From Ascoidea asiatica (lineage: Eukaryota; Ascomycota; Saccharomycetes; Ascoideales; Ascoideaceae): a DNA stretch of 64,000 nucleotides. Shown piece by piece: positions 21,514-33,256 of the stretch. The translations under genes and the position numbers were made by a program. The stretch lies in NCBI GenBank assembly GCA_001600695.1, contig BCKQ01000003.1:1587934-1651933 (forward strand), written 5' to 3'. The notes beneath the pieces are model-generated. The model was not told the origin of the DNA. It saw only the letters and a list, made by a program, of their open reading frames with translations, and searched no databases. Numbering within the stretch: position 1 is the first letter of the stretch; the number at the start of each line of letters is the position of its first letter.

Positions 21514-22300
21514 TTGATAAAGATTAAGATATAATTGAATATCTTCAGTTATATATATATTATATTATATTATATATTATATTATATATTATATTATATA
21601 TGAGCTTTGATTTATTGAATAGAATATAAATGTGATAGATATTTAAAGAGAGAATAAGCAATATATTATTATGATATTATGTTATATTATTATATTTAAC
21701 ACCTGGGCGGTTAATTATTGGAATAGAAGAAGAAAAGAAAAGAAAAGAAAGAAAGAGAGAGAGAAAAAGAAGAAGAAAAAGAATAAGAATAAGAAGAAGA
21801 ATGAATAAAGAGATAAAATTGAATAATAAGGTGAATAAGCTAATATAAAGCTGTTCTTTTAGCAATTTGAATTGAATCTGAATTGAAATAAAGAAATAAA
21901 GATATATTATATTGGATGTATTTAATATAATAATAATATAATATGTAATATATAATATATTGAATATTGAATATTGAATAATTAATACAATACAATAATA
22001 ACTTGACAATACGTAGAGAATGAATGAAAGAGTAAAAGAGTGGGAATGAAAGACACTGATCTAAGGTTTTGTCTGTTACTAATCCAGAAGTGCCACTGTA
22101 ACTCAGTTACCCTGCCGTTACCCTCTCTGATTGCACTGTGACATGAATCAATGAACTTTGGTAATGGACAACGCAGAACACAGCCACAAATACTAGCCAC
22201 AAATACTATCTACATTGATATTAATGTTACTTTTTGCATTACATAAGATATAGTATATATTACGTAATATATATATAGTATACATACTAGAATATGTAGT
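21514..22300. promoter_or_regulatory. MRN1 promoter and PEX11 3' region
   Basis: 787 bp. Next to the MRN1 start is a pure A/T tract, then AG-rich sequence (21715-21810). A GC-richer patch follows at about 22040-22205, ending in an exact 13-bp tandem duplication AGCCACAAATACT (22182-22194, 22195-22207). TTACGTAA-type and TATATA strings lie at 22255-22285, probably part of the PEX11 terminator. Confidence 0.45.
21549..21602. repeat. A/T-only tract upstream of MRN1
   Basis: About 54 bp of TATATTA-type repeats with no G or C. Able to form cruciform or slippage structures. Confidence 0.85.
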
Positions 22301-23203
22301 TTATACAGTAGTTGAATTCCAAATATCTTGAATTGCAAAAATTGAAGTTAAACTACCAGCTAAACCAATTTTAGATTCATTATAATTTAAATACTTTAGA
22401 TTATTTAAGACAATAAATAAATCAAGGAAATTCCAAATTAATTTTCTTTTATTTTTATAATTTTCCATTTCAATTTTCATTTTATCTGTATTATATTCTT
22501 TGTTATTATTATTATCATTATAATAAGTTGATTTTTTAATATTAATAATAATTTTTTTAAAATTTAAAATAATTTCAAAAAAAATTGAAAAAAACCAAGA
22601 ATAATTAATAAATTTTATTAAAATTTTTTTTTTATTTAAATTATTAAAATATTTTATTAAATTTAAATCATTTAACCAATTTAAAGATTCTAAAGATAAA
22701 TAAGTAAAATTAAAAAAATTTTTTAAAATTAATAAAATTTTAAAATTTAAATCATTTTTAAAAATTAATTTATTTTTAAAAATTTTATAAATTTCTAAAA
22801 AAATTTCAATTGATTTTAAAAATCTAATATATTTTCTAATAAATGACATTTTTTCTTTTAAATTCTTTAAAATTAATGCAAATGAAATTATTTCATCTCT
22901 ATTGAACTTATTAAATTTATTAAATTTATTAAATTTATTAAATTTCAATGAGATTAAGTAAATTGAATATGATATAATTGATTTTCTTTTAATATTTATA
23001 TTATTTAAATTATTATTATTCCTCTGTTTTGTAAAATTAGTTGATGATGATATGAATAAATCTTGATGAGATACTAAATAATATGATAAGAATCTTGAGA
23101 AATATTGTATAAATCTTGCAAATTTATCTCTACCATTTGAAGTATTTAATATTTTAACCAATTTCAATAAACTTGGATGATAAACAATTGAATCCATATT
23201 CAT
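22301..23203 (-). CDS. PEX11: Peroxisomal membrane elongation protein Pex11
   Basis: 300 residues. The N-terminus (DSIVYHPSLLKLVKIL ... GRDKFARFIQYFSRFL) and C-terminus (DLFIVLNNLKYLNY ... GLAGSLTSIFAIQDIW) match S. cerevisiae Pex11 closely in order and spacing. The conserved N-terminal amphipathic helix remodels the peroxisome membrane before fission by the dynamin Dnm1, whose gene is 5 kb to the right. It is longer than the 236-residue S. cerevisiae protein: there are extra Asn/Lys/Ile-rich residues, including a KFN repeat near 86-99, between the first conserved block and the KFLRFLK-like helix. The middle third is extremely Lys/Asn/Phe/Ile-rich. Confidence 0.92.
   Translation of the reverse strand: MNMDSIVYHPSLLKLVKILNTSNGRDKFARFIQYFSRFLSYYLVSHQDLFISSSTNFTKQRNNNNLNNINIKRKSIISYSIYLISLKFNKFNKFNKFNKFNRDEIISFALILKNLKEKMSFIRKYIRFLKSIEIFLEIYKIFKNKLIFKNDLNFKILLILKNFFNFTYLSLESLNWLNDLNLIKYFNNLNKKKILIKFINYSWFFSIFFEIILNFKKIIINIKKSTYYNDNNNNKEYNTDKMKIEMENYKNKRKLIWNFLDLFIVLNNLKYLNYNESKIGLAGSLTSIFAIQDIWNSTTV
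22905..22946. repeat. 9-bp tandem repeat inside PEX11
   Basis: About four TTAAATTTA-type units, read on the minus strand as repeated Lys-Phe-Asn. Confidence 0.8.
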
Positions 23204-24046
23204 CTTTGATGTATTATATTTACTAGATAGTTATTTCAATTGACTGATTGATTGAATGAATAGAGTAGAGATATTCACTCGTTTATATATCTGGCATGGC
23301 ATAATAATAAGGATATTAATATATCAGTAGTGTTAATATCAATAGTATGGGGTAAGGGATCTTTTATCTCCATAAGGCATACAATAATAATAATAGTAGT
23401 AATAGTAGTAATAATAAGCAAGAGTAGAGCAATAACACTAATAACACTAATAACACTAATAGCACAAGTAAGAGTAAGAGTAATAAAAGTAACGTTACGA
23501 GCAATGTGATATTCTTGTTCTTGTTCTTGTTTCTTTCTTCGGTGACATGTGACACTCCCCCGCAGCACGAGACCACTTCCGTGGTACTGCTCCTGTGGTA
23601 CTTTTCTCTGCTGTGGCTCAGTCGTGTCCATTCCGCGGTGCAAGTTCATTGTTCACTGCTTGTTCACTGCTTGAGTGTTCTAGACCCTTTTCATCTCATC
23701 GATAAAACAATAAAGATTCCAGATAGAGTATGACAACACTACAAAACCACTATTAATAACAATATTAACAATAATAACAATAACAACATACTCAACTCTA
23801 GTAAATATTTCATATAAATACCTTATATTCCTTATTTCTTATTTTCTTCTTCTTTTTATTCTTCTAATTTCTCTCTCTCTCTCTCAATTAACTATTCATT
23901 CAATCAATCAATTCATCCCTCACTCACTCAATTCATCACACTCACTCAATTCATCAATCAATCATTCTTTAAGTTGATCAATCACTTATTCAATCGCTCA
24001 CTATTTCAATAATATCAATCATAATAATAATTTTATTTTTTTCAAA
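23204..24046. promoter_or_regulatory. Divergent promoter of PEX11 and UGP1
   Basis: 843 bp. Trinucleotide and 9-bp repeats (AATAACACT units, AGT/AAT runs) at about 23385-23480. A GC-richer island at 23535-23650 then follows, including CCGCAGCACG and CCGCGG. A TATA-like CATATAAATA lies near 23813 on the UGP1 side, with CT and CAATCAATTCAT repeats (23870-23990) just upstream of the UGP1 ATG, as in yeast pyrimidine-rich leaders. Small open frames here are low-complexity artefacts. Confidence 0.5.
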
Positions 24047-24361
24047 ATGTTAGCAGTTCCAACTAAAAAACATATAAAATCTCAATCAACTTTTCAATTT
24101 GAAAATACTGCAACTACAATTGCAACTTCTCAAATGAGAAATGCTTTAAATAAATTATCTGATACAATTCCATCAAATGATTTAAAAAATTTAGAATTAA
24201 AAAAAAATTTTGAAATTCAAATGGATAATTTTTTTAATTTATATAGAAAATATTTAATTGATAAAACTTCAAATAATATTATAGATTGGGATAAAATTCA
24301 ATCTCCAAATATTAATCAAGTTTTAAATTATAATGATTTAATTTCAAATATTAATAATAAC

Positions 24362-24395
<34 letters not shown>

Positions 24396-25615
24396 TAAAT
24401 GATAAAGATAATTTAAATAAATTAGCTGTATTAAAATTAAATGGTGGTTTAGGTACTTCTATGGGTTGTATTGGTCCAAAATCTGTTATTGAAGTTAGAG
24501 ATGGTAATACTTTTTTAGATTTATCTGTAAGACAAATTGAATATCTTAATAGAAAATTTGATTCTGATGTACCTTTAATTTTAATGAATTCATTTAATAC
24601 TGATATTGATACAAAACATTTAATTAAAAAATTTCAAGCTCATAGAATTAAAATTAAAACTTTTAATCAATCTAGATTTCCAAGAATTTTAAAAGATTCT
24701 TTATTACCTGTACCTTTAAATTATAATGATGATTTAAAATCTTGGTATCCACCTGGTCATGGTGATTTATTTGAAAGTTTAAATAATTCTGGTTTATTAG
24801 ATGAATTAATTAATCAAGGTAAAGAAATTTTATTTATTTCAAATGGTGATAATTTAGGTGCAACTGTAGATTTAAAAATTTTAAATAATATTATTCAAAA
24901 TAATAATGAATTTATTATGGAATTAACAAATAAAACTAGAGCTGATGTTAAAGGTGGTACTTTAATTAATTATGAAGGTCAAATTAGATTATTAGAAATT
25001 GCTCAAGTTCAAAAAGATCATATTGAAGAATTTAAATCAATTAAAAAATTTAAAAATTTTAATACAAATAATTTATGGATTAATTTAAAATCTATAAAAA
25101 GATTAGTTGAATCAAATAAATTAAATCTTGAAATTATACCAAATTTTAAAACAATTAATGATAAAAATAATAATGAAATTAATGTTTTACAATTAGAAAC
25201 TGCAATTGGTGCTTCAATTAAACATTTTAATAATTCAATTGGTATTGTTGTACCAAGATCAAGATTTTTACCTGTAAAAACAACTTCTGATTTAATGTTA
25301 GTTAAATCTGATTTATTTTTCTTACAACATGGTTCTTTAAAAATTGATCCAAGTAGATTTGATGGTACTCCATTAATTAAATTAGGTTCTCATTTTAAAA
25401 AAGTTAAAGATTTTCAATTTAGAATTTCTTCAATACCAAAAATTTTAGAATTAGATCATTTAACAATTACTGGTAATGTAAAAATTGGTAAAAATGTTAT
25501 TTTAAAAGGTACTGTCATCATTGTTTGTCAAGATGGTCAATCAATTGATATTCCAAATGGGGCAATTTTAGAAAATGTTGTAATTACTGGTAATTTAAAA
25601 ATCTTAGAACATTAA
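24047..25615 (+). CDS. UGP1: UTP-glucose-1-phosphate uridylyltransferase
   Basis: 522 residues; makes UDP-glucose from UTP and glucose-1-phosphate for glycogen, trehalose and beta-glucan synthesis. The nucleotide-binding loop [11 protein letters not shown] lies near residues 130-140. It is followed by KSVIEVRDG, the LMNSFNT strand, the WYPPGHGD catalytic loop and the C-terminal left-handed beta-helix ([15 protein letters not shown] ... [12 protein letters not shown]). The length is about 23 residues over S. cerevisiae Ugp1 (499). The excess is an Asn run at about 103-118, between the N-terminal helix region and the catalytic core. The start is the first ATG, and the N-terminus matches the family. 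Confidence 0.96.
24353..24394. repeat. AAT trinucleotide repeat inside UGP1
   Basis: About 14 AAT/AAC codons encoding the poly-Asn insert of the enzyme. Confidence 0.9.
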
Positions 25616-25944
25616 AATAAAAAATACCATTAATAAATTAATATATATATACAGTATATACTCTTTATAAATTCATTCATTCATTCATTCATTATATTTA
25701 TCTTTTCTTTTTAATTTTTGTTTCCTCCCCTAAAATTTATTATATATCTCATTTCAAAAATCATTCAAAAAATCATTCAACTCTCATTTAATTATCATTT
25801 TTTAATTCATTTCTCATCATTTTGCTAAAATACTATTTTCATTTATAATCATTCAATTTAATATATATACTGTATATATACCGTATATAGAATTATATAA
25901 TCTATTTAACCTATTTACAAAATTATATTACTTTTTTTCAATTA
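25616..25944. terminator. Convergent 3' region of UGP1 and COX15
   Basis: 329 bp. It contains two 15-bp elements that are exact reverse complements of each other: TATATACAGTATATA at 25646-25660, just after UGP1, and TATATACTGTATATA at 25864-25878, just after COX15. Each gene thus meets the same TATATA-type element in its own 3' region. That fits the yeast TATATA polyadenylation efficiency element. CATT repeats lie between them (25676-25695). Confidence 0.6.
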
Positions 25945-27555
25945 TTACTTCTTTTCTGATTTCAAAAGATTCTTAATTACCATTTTTATTGGAAATCTTG
26001 GTTTTCTTAATCTTGCTGCAAATGCTAAACTAACTGTTAATAAAGCAACTGCACCTGCTTGATGTAAAGCTGCTAAAGGTATTGGAACTAAATAAATTAA
26101 TGTTGCAATTCCTAATGAAGCTTGAACTGTAACAACTCCCATCATTGCATGCATCATTGATAATGCTTTTTTTGGTATAATTAATTTATATTTATTAATA
26201 TAAATATGAGATCCTAAAACTGATAAAAATGTTGAAATTGCCCAAATTCTATGATGTAATTGAACTGTAACTGGATTATCAAATAAATTTCTAAAAAATA
26301 AATCAGATTTATTATCATTTCTTGAAAATGATAAATCAAATAATTCTCTTGTTGGTGGTAACCAAGTTTCACCCATTTTTGGAAATGTATTATAAATTAA
26401 TCCTGCATCTAAACCTGCAACTAAACCACCAGTCATTGCAGTTATAAATGTTATACAAATTAAACCTATTGAAAGTTTTCTAATTGGATTTAATAATGGA
26501 CTTTCTAATTTTTGAAAAGTTTTAATTGCAATTTTTGGATTTTTTATCCAATTATTTTCTCTTAAAATTTCTAAACCTGTCCAAAACATTCCAATATATA
26601 ATAAAAATGCAGCACCTAAATGAGTTGTTAATCTATATTGAGAAACTGTTGGTTTTGATTTTCTATCTTCTAATTGTTTTGGATCTAAACCTGAATAAAC
26701 CATCCACCAACCAATGAAACCTTGTAATCCTAATAATGCAGTTAAAGTTATCATTCTTTTATTAATATGACTTGAAGTTTTTTTTCTTGAAATAAAATAA
26801 ATTGAAGGTACAATTAATATTAAACCAATTGCTCTACCCCATAATCTATGAAACCATTCCATAAAGAAAATAAATTTAAATTCATCAATTGTGATATGAG
26901 AATTTAATTGTTTAAACTCAGGTGATTGTTGATATTTTTGAAATTCTAATTCCCATTCAGTTTCATTTAATGGAGGTATTGAACCAGTTACTGGTTTCCA
27001 TTCTGTTATTGATAAACCAGATTCTGTTAATCTTGTAAGACCACCTAATACGACAATACCAAATACTAAACCAGAAGTACCAATTAACCACCAACCAACT
27101 GAATTTGAAGAATTCACAGGATATCTTTTATTAGAAGATTTCAAAGAATTAGAACTTGAAGAAGAAGAAGAAGAAGAAGAGTTTTCATTATTAGGAATAT
27201 CAGGAATATCAGATAGTGGAATTGTAGATTTATTATTAAGTAATGAAAAGTTTTTCTTTAAAAAATTTATATAATTAAATTTTTTAAAAGTATTAAGTTT
27301 TGATGAAGAAGATGTAATAACAGAAGATGAAAAAGATGAAAAATTTCTTTTTGATGAAGATGAAAAATTTTTTTGATTTGGAAATTTTGAAGATTTATTT
27401 TTAAATAAATGGGATCTCAGAGATATGTTTGTGAAGAAATTTATTTCATTTGCAGCTTTAAATAAATTATTTGTTGAAAAACAAGATTTAGTAATGTTTA
27501 TTATTGAAGGATTTTTTAAAAAGAAAAATTGAGATCTAGCTAATGAAGAACTCAT
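25945..27555 (-). CDS. COX15: Heme A synthase Cox15
   Basis: 536-residue mitochondrial inner-membrane monooxygenase that converts heme O to heme A for cytochrome oxidase. A Ser/Lys/Asn-rich presequence and linker (about 1-150, with a poly-Ser run near 128-140) precedes about eight hydrophobic helices. The four conserved heme-ligand histidines are in their usual settings: WFHRLWGR (near 235), THLGAAF (near 315), LHHRIWA (near 433) and LHQAGA (near 497). GLTRLTESGLSITEWKP is the family hallmark after TM1. Length agrees with fungal Cox15. Confidence 0.96.
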   Translation of the reverse strand: MSSSLARSQFFFLKNPSIINITKSCFSTNNLFKAANEINFFTNISLRSHLFKNKSSKFPNQKNFSSSSKRNFSSFSSSVITSSSSKLNTFKKFNYINFLKKNFSLLNNKSTIPLSDIPDIPNNENSSSSSSSSSSNSLKSSNKRYPVNSSNSVGWWLIGTSGLVFGIVVLGGLTRLTESGLSITEWKPVTGSIPPLNETEWELEFQKYQQSPEFKQLNSHITIDEFKFIFFMEWFHRLWGRAIGLILIVPSIYFISRKKTSSHINKRMITLTALLGLQGFIGWWMVYSGLDPKQLEDRKSKPTVSQYRLTTHLGAAFLLYIGMFWTGLEILRENNWIKNPKIAIKTFQKLESPLLNPIRKLSIGLICITFITAMTGGLVAGLDAGLIYNTFPKMGETWLPPTRELFDLSFSRNDNKSDLFFRNLFDNPVTVQLHHRIWAISTFLSVLGSHIYINKYKLIIPKKALSMMHAMMGVVTVQASLGIATLIYLVPIPLAALHQAGAVALLTVSLAFAARLRKPRFPIKMVIKNLLKSEKK

Positions 27556-28071
27556 TTTCTTTGATGAGAGATTTTAAAGAAGTTTAAAAAAAACCCTTTT
27601 TTTGTAAGTCTAGGAAAACTACAAAACAAAAAAAATCAAAGACAAGAACAATGAAGATAATAATAAAGAATTAAAGAAAAAAATAAATATTGATGAAATA
27701 AAGATGAAATGGTATTTTATATATAAATTAAATTCCCTTTAAACTGATTAAATAATTAAGTGTCTTAATAAATGTGAAATATTCAAGGCAAGTTAAGCTT
27801 ATATTCTCTAAAAGAATCAGGCTATCTCTGCTGACGTAAGCAGGACTATAAGCATTTTAAAAGGCTCAATTTATCTACAAAACTTATACAAGAGTAATAG
27901 AATAGTGAAACAAAGAAATAATGAAATATTTAATTTAATTTAATCTGATTTGATTTCTAGATGATATATAGACATATATTGAGCTTTGAATATGAAAATA
28001 TATGAAAATATATGAAAAAAGAGATAATTTAATATATTATGTAATTTTAGTAAGATTTATTAATCATTTAC
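27556..28071. promoter_or_regulatory. COX15 promoter and QCR7 3' region
   Basis: 516 bp, AT-rich throughout except a small patch near 27780-27845 (CTGCTGACGTAAGCAGG, a short dyad around GACGTA). TGAAAATATA triplication at about 27990-28018 is near the QCR7 end. No gene seen. Confidence 0.45.
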
Positions 28072-28452
28072 TTATTTTGATATGACAATGTTATCTAATT
28101 CATTTCTTTCAGCAGCTTCAGCTTCAGCTTCTAAAATATAAGGTAAAAGATAATTAGTATCATCTTCAGGTTTAACTTGTTCATTTAAAGGTAATAAATG
28201 ATGAGATAAACCACATTGATGAGCAGTTAAAATACGGAAATTTCTAGCATAACTTTCTTGAGCAGGTAATCTTTTGATTGCAGTTTGCATAATATCAGTT
28301 TCTTCTGAGATTAAATCATTGAATTTCAAACCCATTTGTCTGTAACCACCATAATGACAGAAGAGTTGAGCAGCTGGAACAAAGACTTTGGATAAAGTTG
28401 GAGACTTTAATATCATGTCACCGAGCTTGACTACAGAAGTAAGAGAGGCCAT
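28072..28452 (-). CDS. QCR7: Cytochrome bc1 complex subunit 7
   Basis: 126 residues, the same size as S. cerevisiae Qcr7 (127). It is a matrix-side subunit of ubiquinol-cytochrome c reductase that contacts cytochrome b. Family features: [31 protein letters not shown] and the acidic-ended [21 protein letters not shown]. No cleaved presequence is expected. It uses more GAA/GCT-rich codons than its neighbours, consistent with high expression. Confidence 0.96.
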   Translation of the reverse strand: MASLTSVVKLGDMILKSPTLSKVFVPAAQLFCHYGGYRQMGLKFNDLISEETDIMQTAIKRLPAQESYARNFRILTAHQCGLSHHLLPLNEQVKPEDDTNYLLPYILEAEAEAAERNELDNIVISK

Positions 28453-28951
28453 TTTGTATTATTGTGTAGTGATTGGGATTGTAATTATACTGTGTCTTTA
28501 TTTCGATCTGATATAGATATATAATTGGTATAATGAATATAATCTTATCTATTCTTCCTTGTACAATAATTATATCTCTGTTGTTTTACCACTGTTACTC
28601 TTTCAAGCTCTCTTTCACTCTCCCAGTCCACAAACACAAATTTAACGCCAAAGCAAACCGAAAAAAGCGCGCTGCTGACATAAGCATCCGCTGTTTTGTG
28701 TGCGTTTGCAATTCTCGGAATCTCATTGGCTGATGAGTGCATGTGCCTCTTTGTCGCCATTTGTGTGTAACCATATAGACTGGTTTTTGAATCTTTTTAG
28801 CTCTTTCCCTTTTGGGAATGGAATTTGAATTGAAATAATAATGGTATAAATGATTAAATATTCACAAAATTTAGACATATATAATGTAATATAAATAACT
28901 AGCAATCTAGAATACTAAATAATTGTATAAGTCTATAAAACAGATTTCCTT
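28453..28951. promoter_or_regulatory. QCR7 promoter and DNM1 3' region
   Basis: 499 bp. A GC-richer island at about 28600-28760, with AAAAAGCGCGCTGCTG and ATCCGCTG, lies 150-300 bp upstream of QCR7. Overlapping short frames on both strands here have no recognisable product. Confidence 0.45.
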
Positions 28952-29859
28952 TTAAATGATTTCACCAATGATTTTACTTGCTTCTTTATAAGTATCCAAA
29001 AGTTTAACACATTTTTCCCTTTCTTGAGCTAAATTTTCATCTTCATATAATAATTCATCAAAGAAATTTTCATTATATAATTTACTTACCAATCTATTTT
29101 GAACTGTATCTTTACAAAAATTAACTAATAAACACATTATTGCTTTTGGTACTTGATCTTCAATCATTTCTCTAACAATATTAAAATATGAAATAATTAA
29201 TCTTCTAATTAATTCACATTCCATTTGTTCTCTTTCTGATAAATCTTCTTCTGTTTGTTGATCTATTGATCCACTTAATTTTAATTCTTCTAAAGCTTGT
29301 GGTAACAGATCTGCATTATTTGATAAAATTGAATTTTGTTTAGAATTAAATTGATTTAATCTATTATATTGTGTTCTATTATGACTATAATCTCCATTAA
29401 ATTTATTATTATTGTTATTACTATTGCTACTATTATTCATTTTATAACTACCTCTTATACGATCTCTAATAAAAGTTTCTGAATTATCTTTTTTAGGATC
29501 TTTTCCAAAAAAATAATTTAAAAATGAGTCTCTTGATTCATTATTAGAATTACTATTATTATTTCCATTTTCATTATTATTAAAATTACTATTTCCATTA
29601 ATTGAACTACTATCACTGAAATTTCTTTCCATTTGATTAGAATTATTAATTCTACTATTAATCATATTACTTTCTTTCAAACTTAATTTATTATTATTAT
29701 TACTACCACTACTACTGTTATTACTATTATTATTCACATTTCCATTTAACAGACTTGATGGACTTATTGGATTATTATTAATATTGTTATTACCCTTAGG
29801 ACTGTTAGATTTATTATTATTACCAATATTATTTTTAATGTTATTACTATTAATATTAC

Positions 29860-29890
<31 letters not shown>

Positions 29891-31714
29891 ATTATTTTCA
29901 TTACCTAAAATTTCATCATTTTCTGATAATGAATGATTATTTAAATTTCTTAGTTTAAAATTTTCTGATTTTATTTTATTTTTTTCTTCTTTTCTTCTTT
30001 CTCTTTCTTCAACAACTTCAGACATTGCATCTGCAGCTCCAATAAAATTTGGATGATTTGTATTTATATATGCTCTATGAATTTCAATTAAACTATCAAC
30101 ATATGATGATGTTGGTCCTAATCTTTCTCTTAATAAATCTGATACAACTTCAATTAATCTTGTTTGTAATTTTGGATATCTTGATAAATCTGGTAAACTT
30201 GATCCACAATTATGAACAATTTTCATTAATTCTTCATAAACTAATTCAACACATTTATTTGATGGTGGTTCTAATAATTTAATTTGTGGTTTAACTAATA
30301 AATCAAATGCTAATTCTGGTACAAATAATGATGGTCTTGGCCCTGTTGAATTTCTAATTGCAATTCTAATATCAATTGTCGATAAATTTGCTGTTGGATT
30401 AATACTTTTTAAAACTTTACCAAATACATCATTATAAATATAATAAATTCTAGCACCTCCACATAATTCTTTTGTTGAAATATCAAAAGAATTATCTCCA
30501 TTAATAGAAGAAATAAAACTTGTTGCAAATTTTGTCATTAATGATAAAATTAAATTTCCCCTATTTTCTTTTGAATAAAGATTTGAATCTCCATAACTTA
30601 ATAATTCTTGCTCTGTTTGTCCCATTAAAGTATTTAATTTTGCTTTAATATCTGGTAATCTATCTCTAATATGATTCATTAAAATATAATTTAAAGTTTT
30701 TGATAAAAATCTTGTACCACATTTTGTATGAATGTTTTTATAAACAGGATGTGAAGCAAAAAATTCATCTTCATCTCTTAAAGCATTTTCTAAAGATTTA
30801 CTTGTCATAATATCTTGTTGAGATCTATTAACAACACCAATAAAACCTAATTTTAATGGATAAATTCTACCAGATAAAATATCTAAAGCATTTGTACCAT
30901 GATCCATTAAATCTAATTTTGATAAAACTCCAATAGTTCTTTTACCTTGTGGATCAACTTGTCTTGCTAATTTTAAAGCTTCAGAATTAACTAAATCTAC
31001 ATTTGCAGGACTTACAGCTAAAATTAATGAATTTGGTGGAGAAATATATTCTAATAATAAAGTTCTAATTTGTTTTTCAATATCAGTTGGTTGATCACCA
31101 ATTGGAACTTTTGTTATACCAGGTAAATCAACTAAAGTTAAATTTAAAACTTTTGGTGAATAAATTTTTAAATTAATTGGAATTCTATTAATACCTTTAT
31201 TTTTACCAGCAATTCTTGCAGTTTCATTTTCAATTTCATTTTTAATATCTTGAAAATTATAAAATCTTTTTCCAGGTATATGTAAAAATTCACCCCATTC
31301 ATTTGGTATTCTATTTTTATTATTATTAATAATATTACTACTACTATTACTATTGATATTTTGAGAATTATTTCTTAAATGATCTTCTAAAGTCATTTCA
31401 TATTGACTTTCACTATTATTAGATAAAGCAGCTAAAGAATTTTGAGAAATATCACCAACATTTTTGAAAATCAAAGGAGAATCTTCTGAAATATTAACTA
31501 GTTGTAAAATTAAAGGCCTTCTTGTAACTATTCCTGTACCTCTTGGTAAAAAATCTTTACCTACAACTTTTTCTAATACTGAAGATTTTCCAGAAGATTG
31601 AGAACCAATTACAGAAATCTGAGGTAAATCTAAAGAATCAATTCCAATTGTATTATAAACTAAATCTTGTAATTTATTAATTACATTTAATATTTGAGAA
31701 TCGAACCCAGACAT
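28952..31714 (-). CDS. DNM1: Dynamin-related GTPase for mitochondrial and peroxisomal fission
   Basis: 920 residues. GTPase domain with P-loop GSQSSGKS at 37-44, LPRGTGIVTRRP switch 1, DLPG switch 2 and KLDLMD base-recognition motif. WGEFLHIPGKRF is typical of fungal mitochondrial dynamins. A middle domain follows, then a long Asn/Ser-rich variable (B-insert) region at about 590-770 containing FLNYFFGKD, a phrase found in Dnm1 but not Vps1. A C-terminal GED (LIRRLIISYFNIVREMIEDQVPKAIMCLLVN) closes it. It is longer than S. cerevisiae Dnm1 (757) because of Asn expansions in the G domain loop (near 113-130) and B-insert. It is recruited to membranes by Fis1 and adaptors; acts with Pex11 on peroxisomes. 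Confidence 0.95.
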
Positions 31715-33256
31715 TTTGAAAGAAAAGTGTGAATATGAATATAAATATAGGATAAGAATATAAGATAGTATAGGATAATAGATTATTATAGATTATTTTT
31801 TAAAGGAATATTTAAATAAATAGACAAATATCGAAATCAGAAAACAAAAATTTATTTATAAAAATCAAAATAAAAGAGGATGAATAAATTAAAATTGATT
31901 TAAAGTTATAATGAAATATTTGAATAAAAGATAATTAATTATGAAATATTTTGATCTATTTCCATAAATTATGTTATAATTTTAATAATTAATAATTATG
32001 TTTGATTTATGTATTATTATAACGTTGAATAAGAATTGTTTATAAAAATTGAACAAATCAAGTTTGAAAATTTATGAAGTATATCCAAATTACTTAATCA
32101 GAAATTATGTTGCGATTATTGAATATTTTATTTTTTAACAATTCAATTCAATTTTATGACTTTATTTTTTCTTGTTTATTTTATTTTATTGTCAGATCCA
32201 GAAACTCAGAATTTTGTTACAAAATATTTTATTATGGACAGTCTCCCCCTTTAGCGAATATGGATAATGAGATTTTCAATTTCAAATTCGATTTCAATCT
32301 AAGATGTTGAAAAAGATTATTTGAAATGACAAAGAGATTGCAATTGGGAATGAGAATTGAAAATAATCTTTGATTTTGTTATAAATTTAAGAATTTAAAA
32401 TAAAAATTGTCTTGTTTATTGGTTTTATTTATTTTTATTTACCTTTAATCACGTAGATTTATTTCGCTTTTTTATTTGTTTGACTTATTCAAATTCGCTA
32501 TTTTCAATTGAATTTAGTAAGAAATCTACAGATAAAAAGCAAAAACAACGGAAGCCACGGATTTCAGTCGGATTTCAACAGGATCCGAGCAGAATTAGAG
32601 CGGAAAGAAAAAAAGAGACAAGCCAATCACAGGCTGCCGGCAGTTCTGCTGTTTTCAACGGTGTTCTTATGCGGTCCAAACCTTAGGAAGAGATGCGGAA
32701 ACAAAATTAAAGTATCCGCTGCAATGGAATATTATTTTTTAACGGATACTTTTTTCCGGATTATTTCATTTCTACAAACTCACACAGCCACTTTGAAATA
32801 GGTTAATTCCAAATCAAGTAAAGAAGGCTCATGCTAATTTAGTTTCGCAAGATATAAAATTGTATTGTATTTTAGGCAAGAATTGAAAGTGAAATAAAAT
32901 AAAAACTAATGAAACAAAAGGGGTTTGAGGATTTATATGAAAATAAATTGATGAAAAGTAACTAATTTACATCAAGAACAATTTAATTCAGAACAAAAAA
33001 AATGGATTGAATGAAAAAAATGTAACAGAAATAGAGAAAAAAAGTAAAAATTAGGTGAATAATATTTATAAGAATTTATAAAATCTATCAAATATGGATT
33101 ATGATTATAAGAGAAAACATTTTCTAAAATTTTTTAAAGCAACTTTTTGATTTACATGTTTATCATTTGAATTTATGAAATCTCCATTTTTTTCTTTTTT
33201 TTCCTGTTTTTTATTGATTTTTTTTTTTTTCCTTTTTTGTTCCTTTATAAACTATT
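31715..33256. promoter_or_regulatory. Long DNM1 upstream region and CNE1 3' region
   Basis: 1.54 kb between two minus-strand genes. A GC-richer island (about 32540-32770) has repeated CGGAT/ATCCG words (CGGATTTCAGTCGGATTTC, GGATCCGAG, TATCCGC, ACGGATAC, CCGGATT). The right end (33180-33240) is T-rich, probably the CNE1 terminator. Short frames in the island overlap each other and begin with non-ATG codons or lack any recognisable product. Confidence 0.45.

Noticed and set aside
32480-32801. Overlapping 68- and 97-codon frames in the DNM1 upstream region
   Set aside because: Two frames over the same GC-richer island, with non-ATG or poor starts and no homology recognised.
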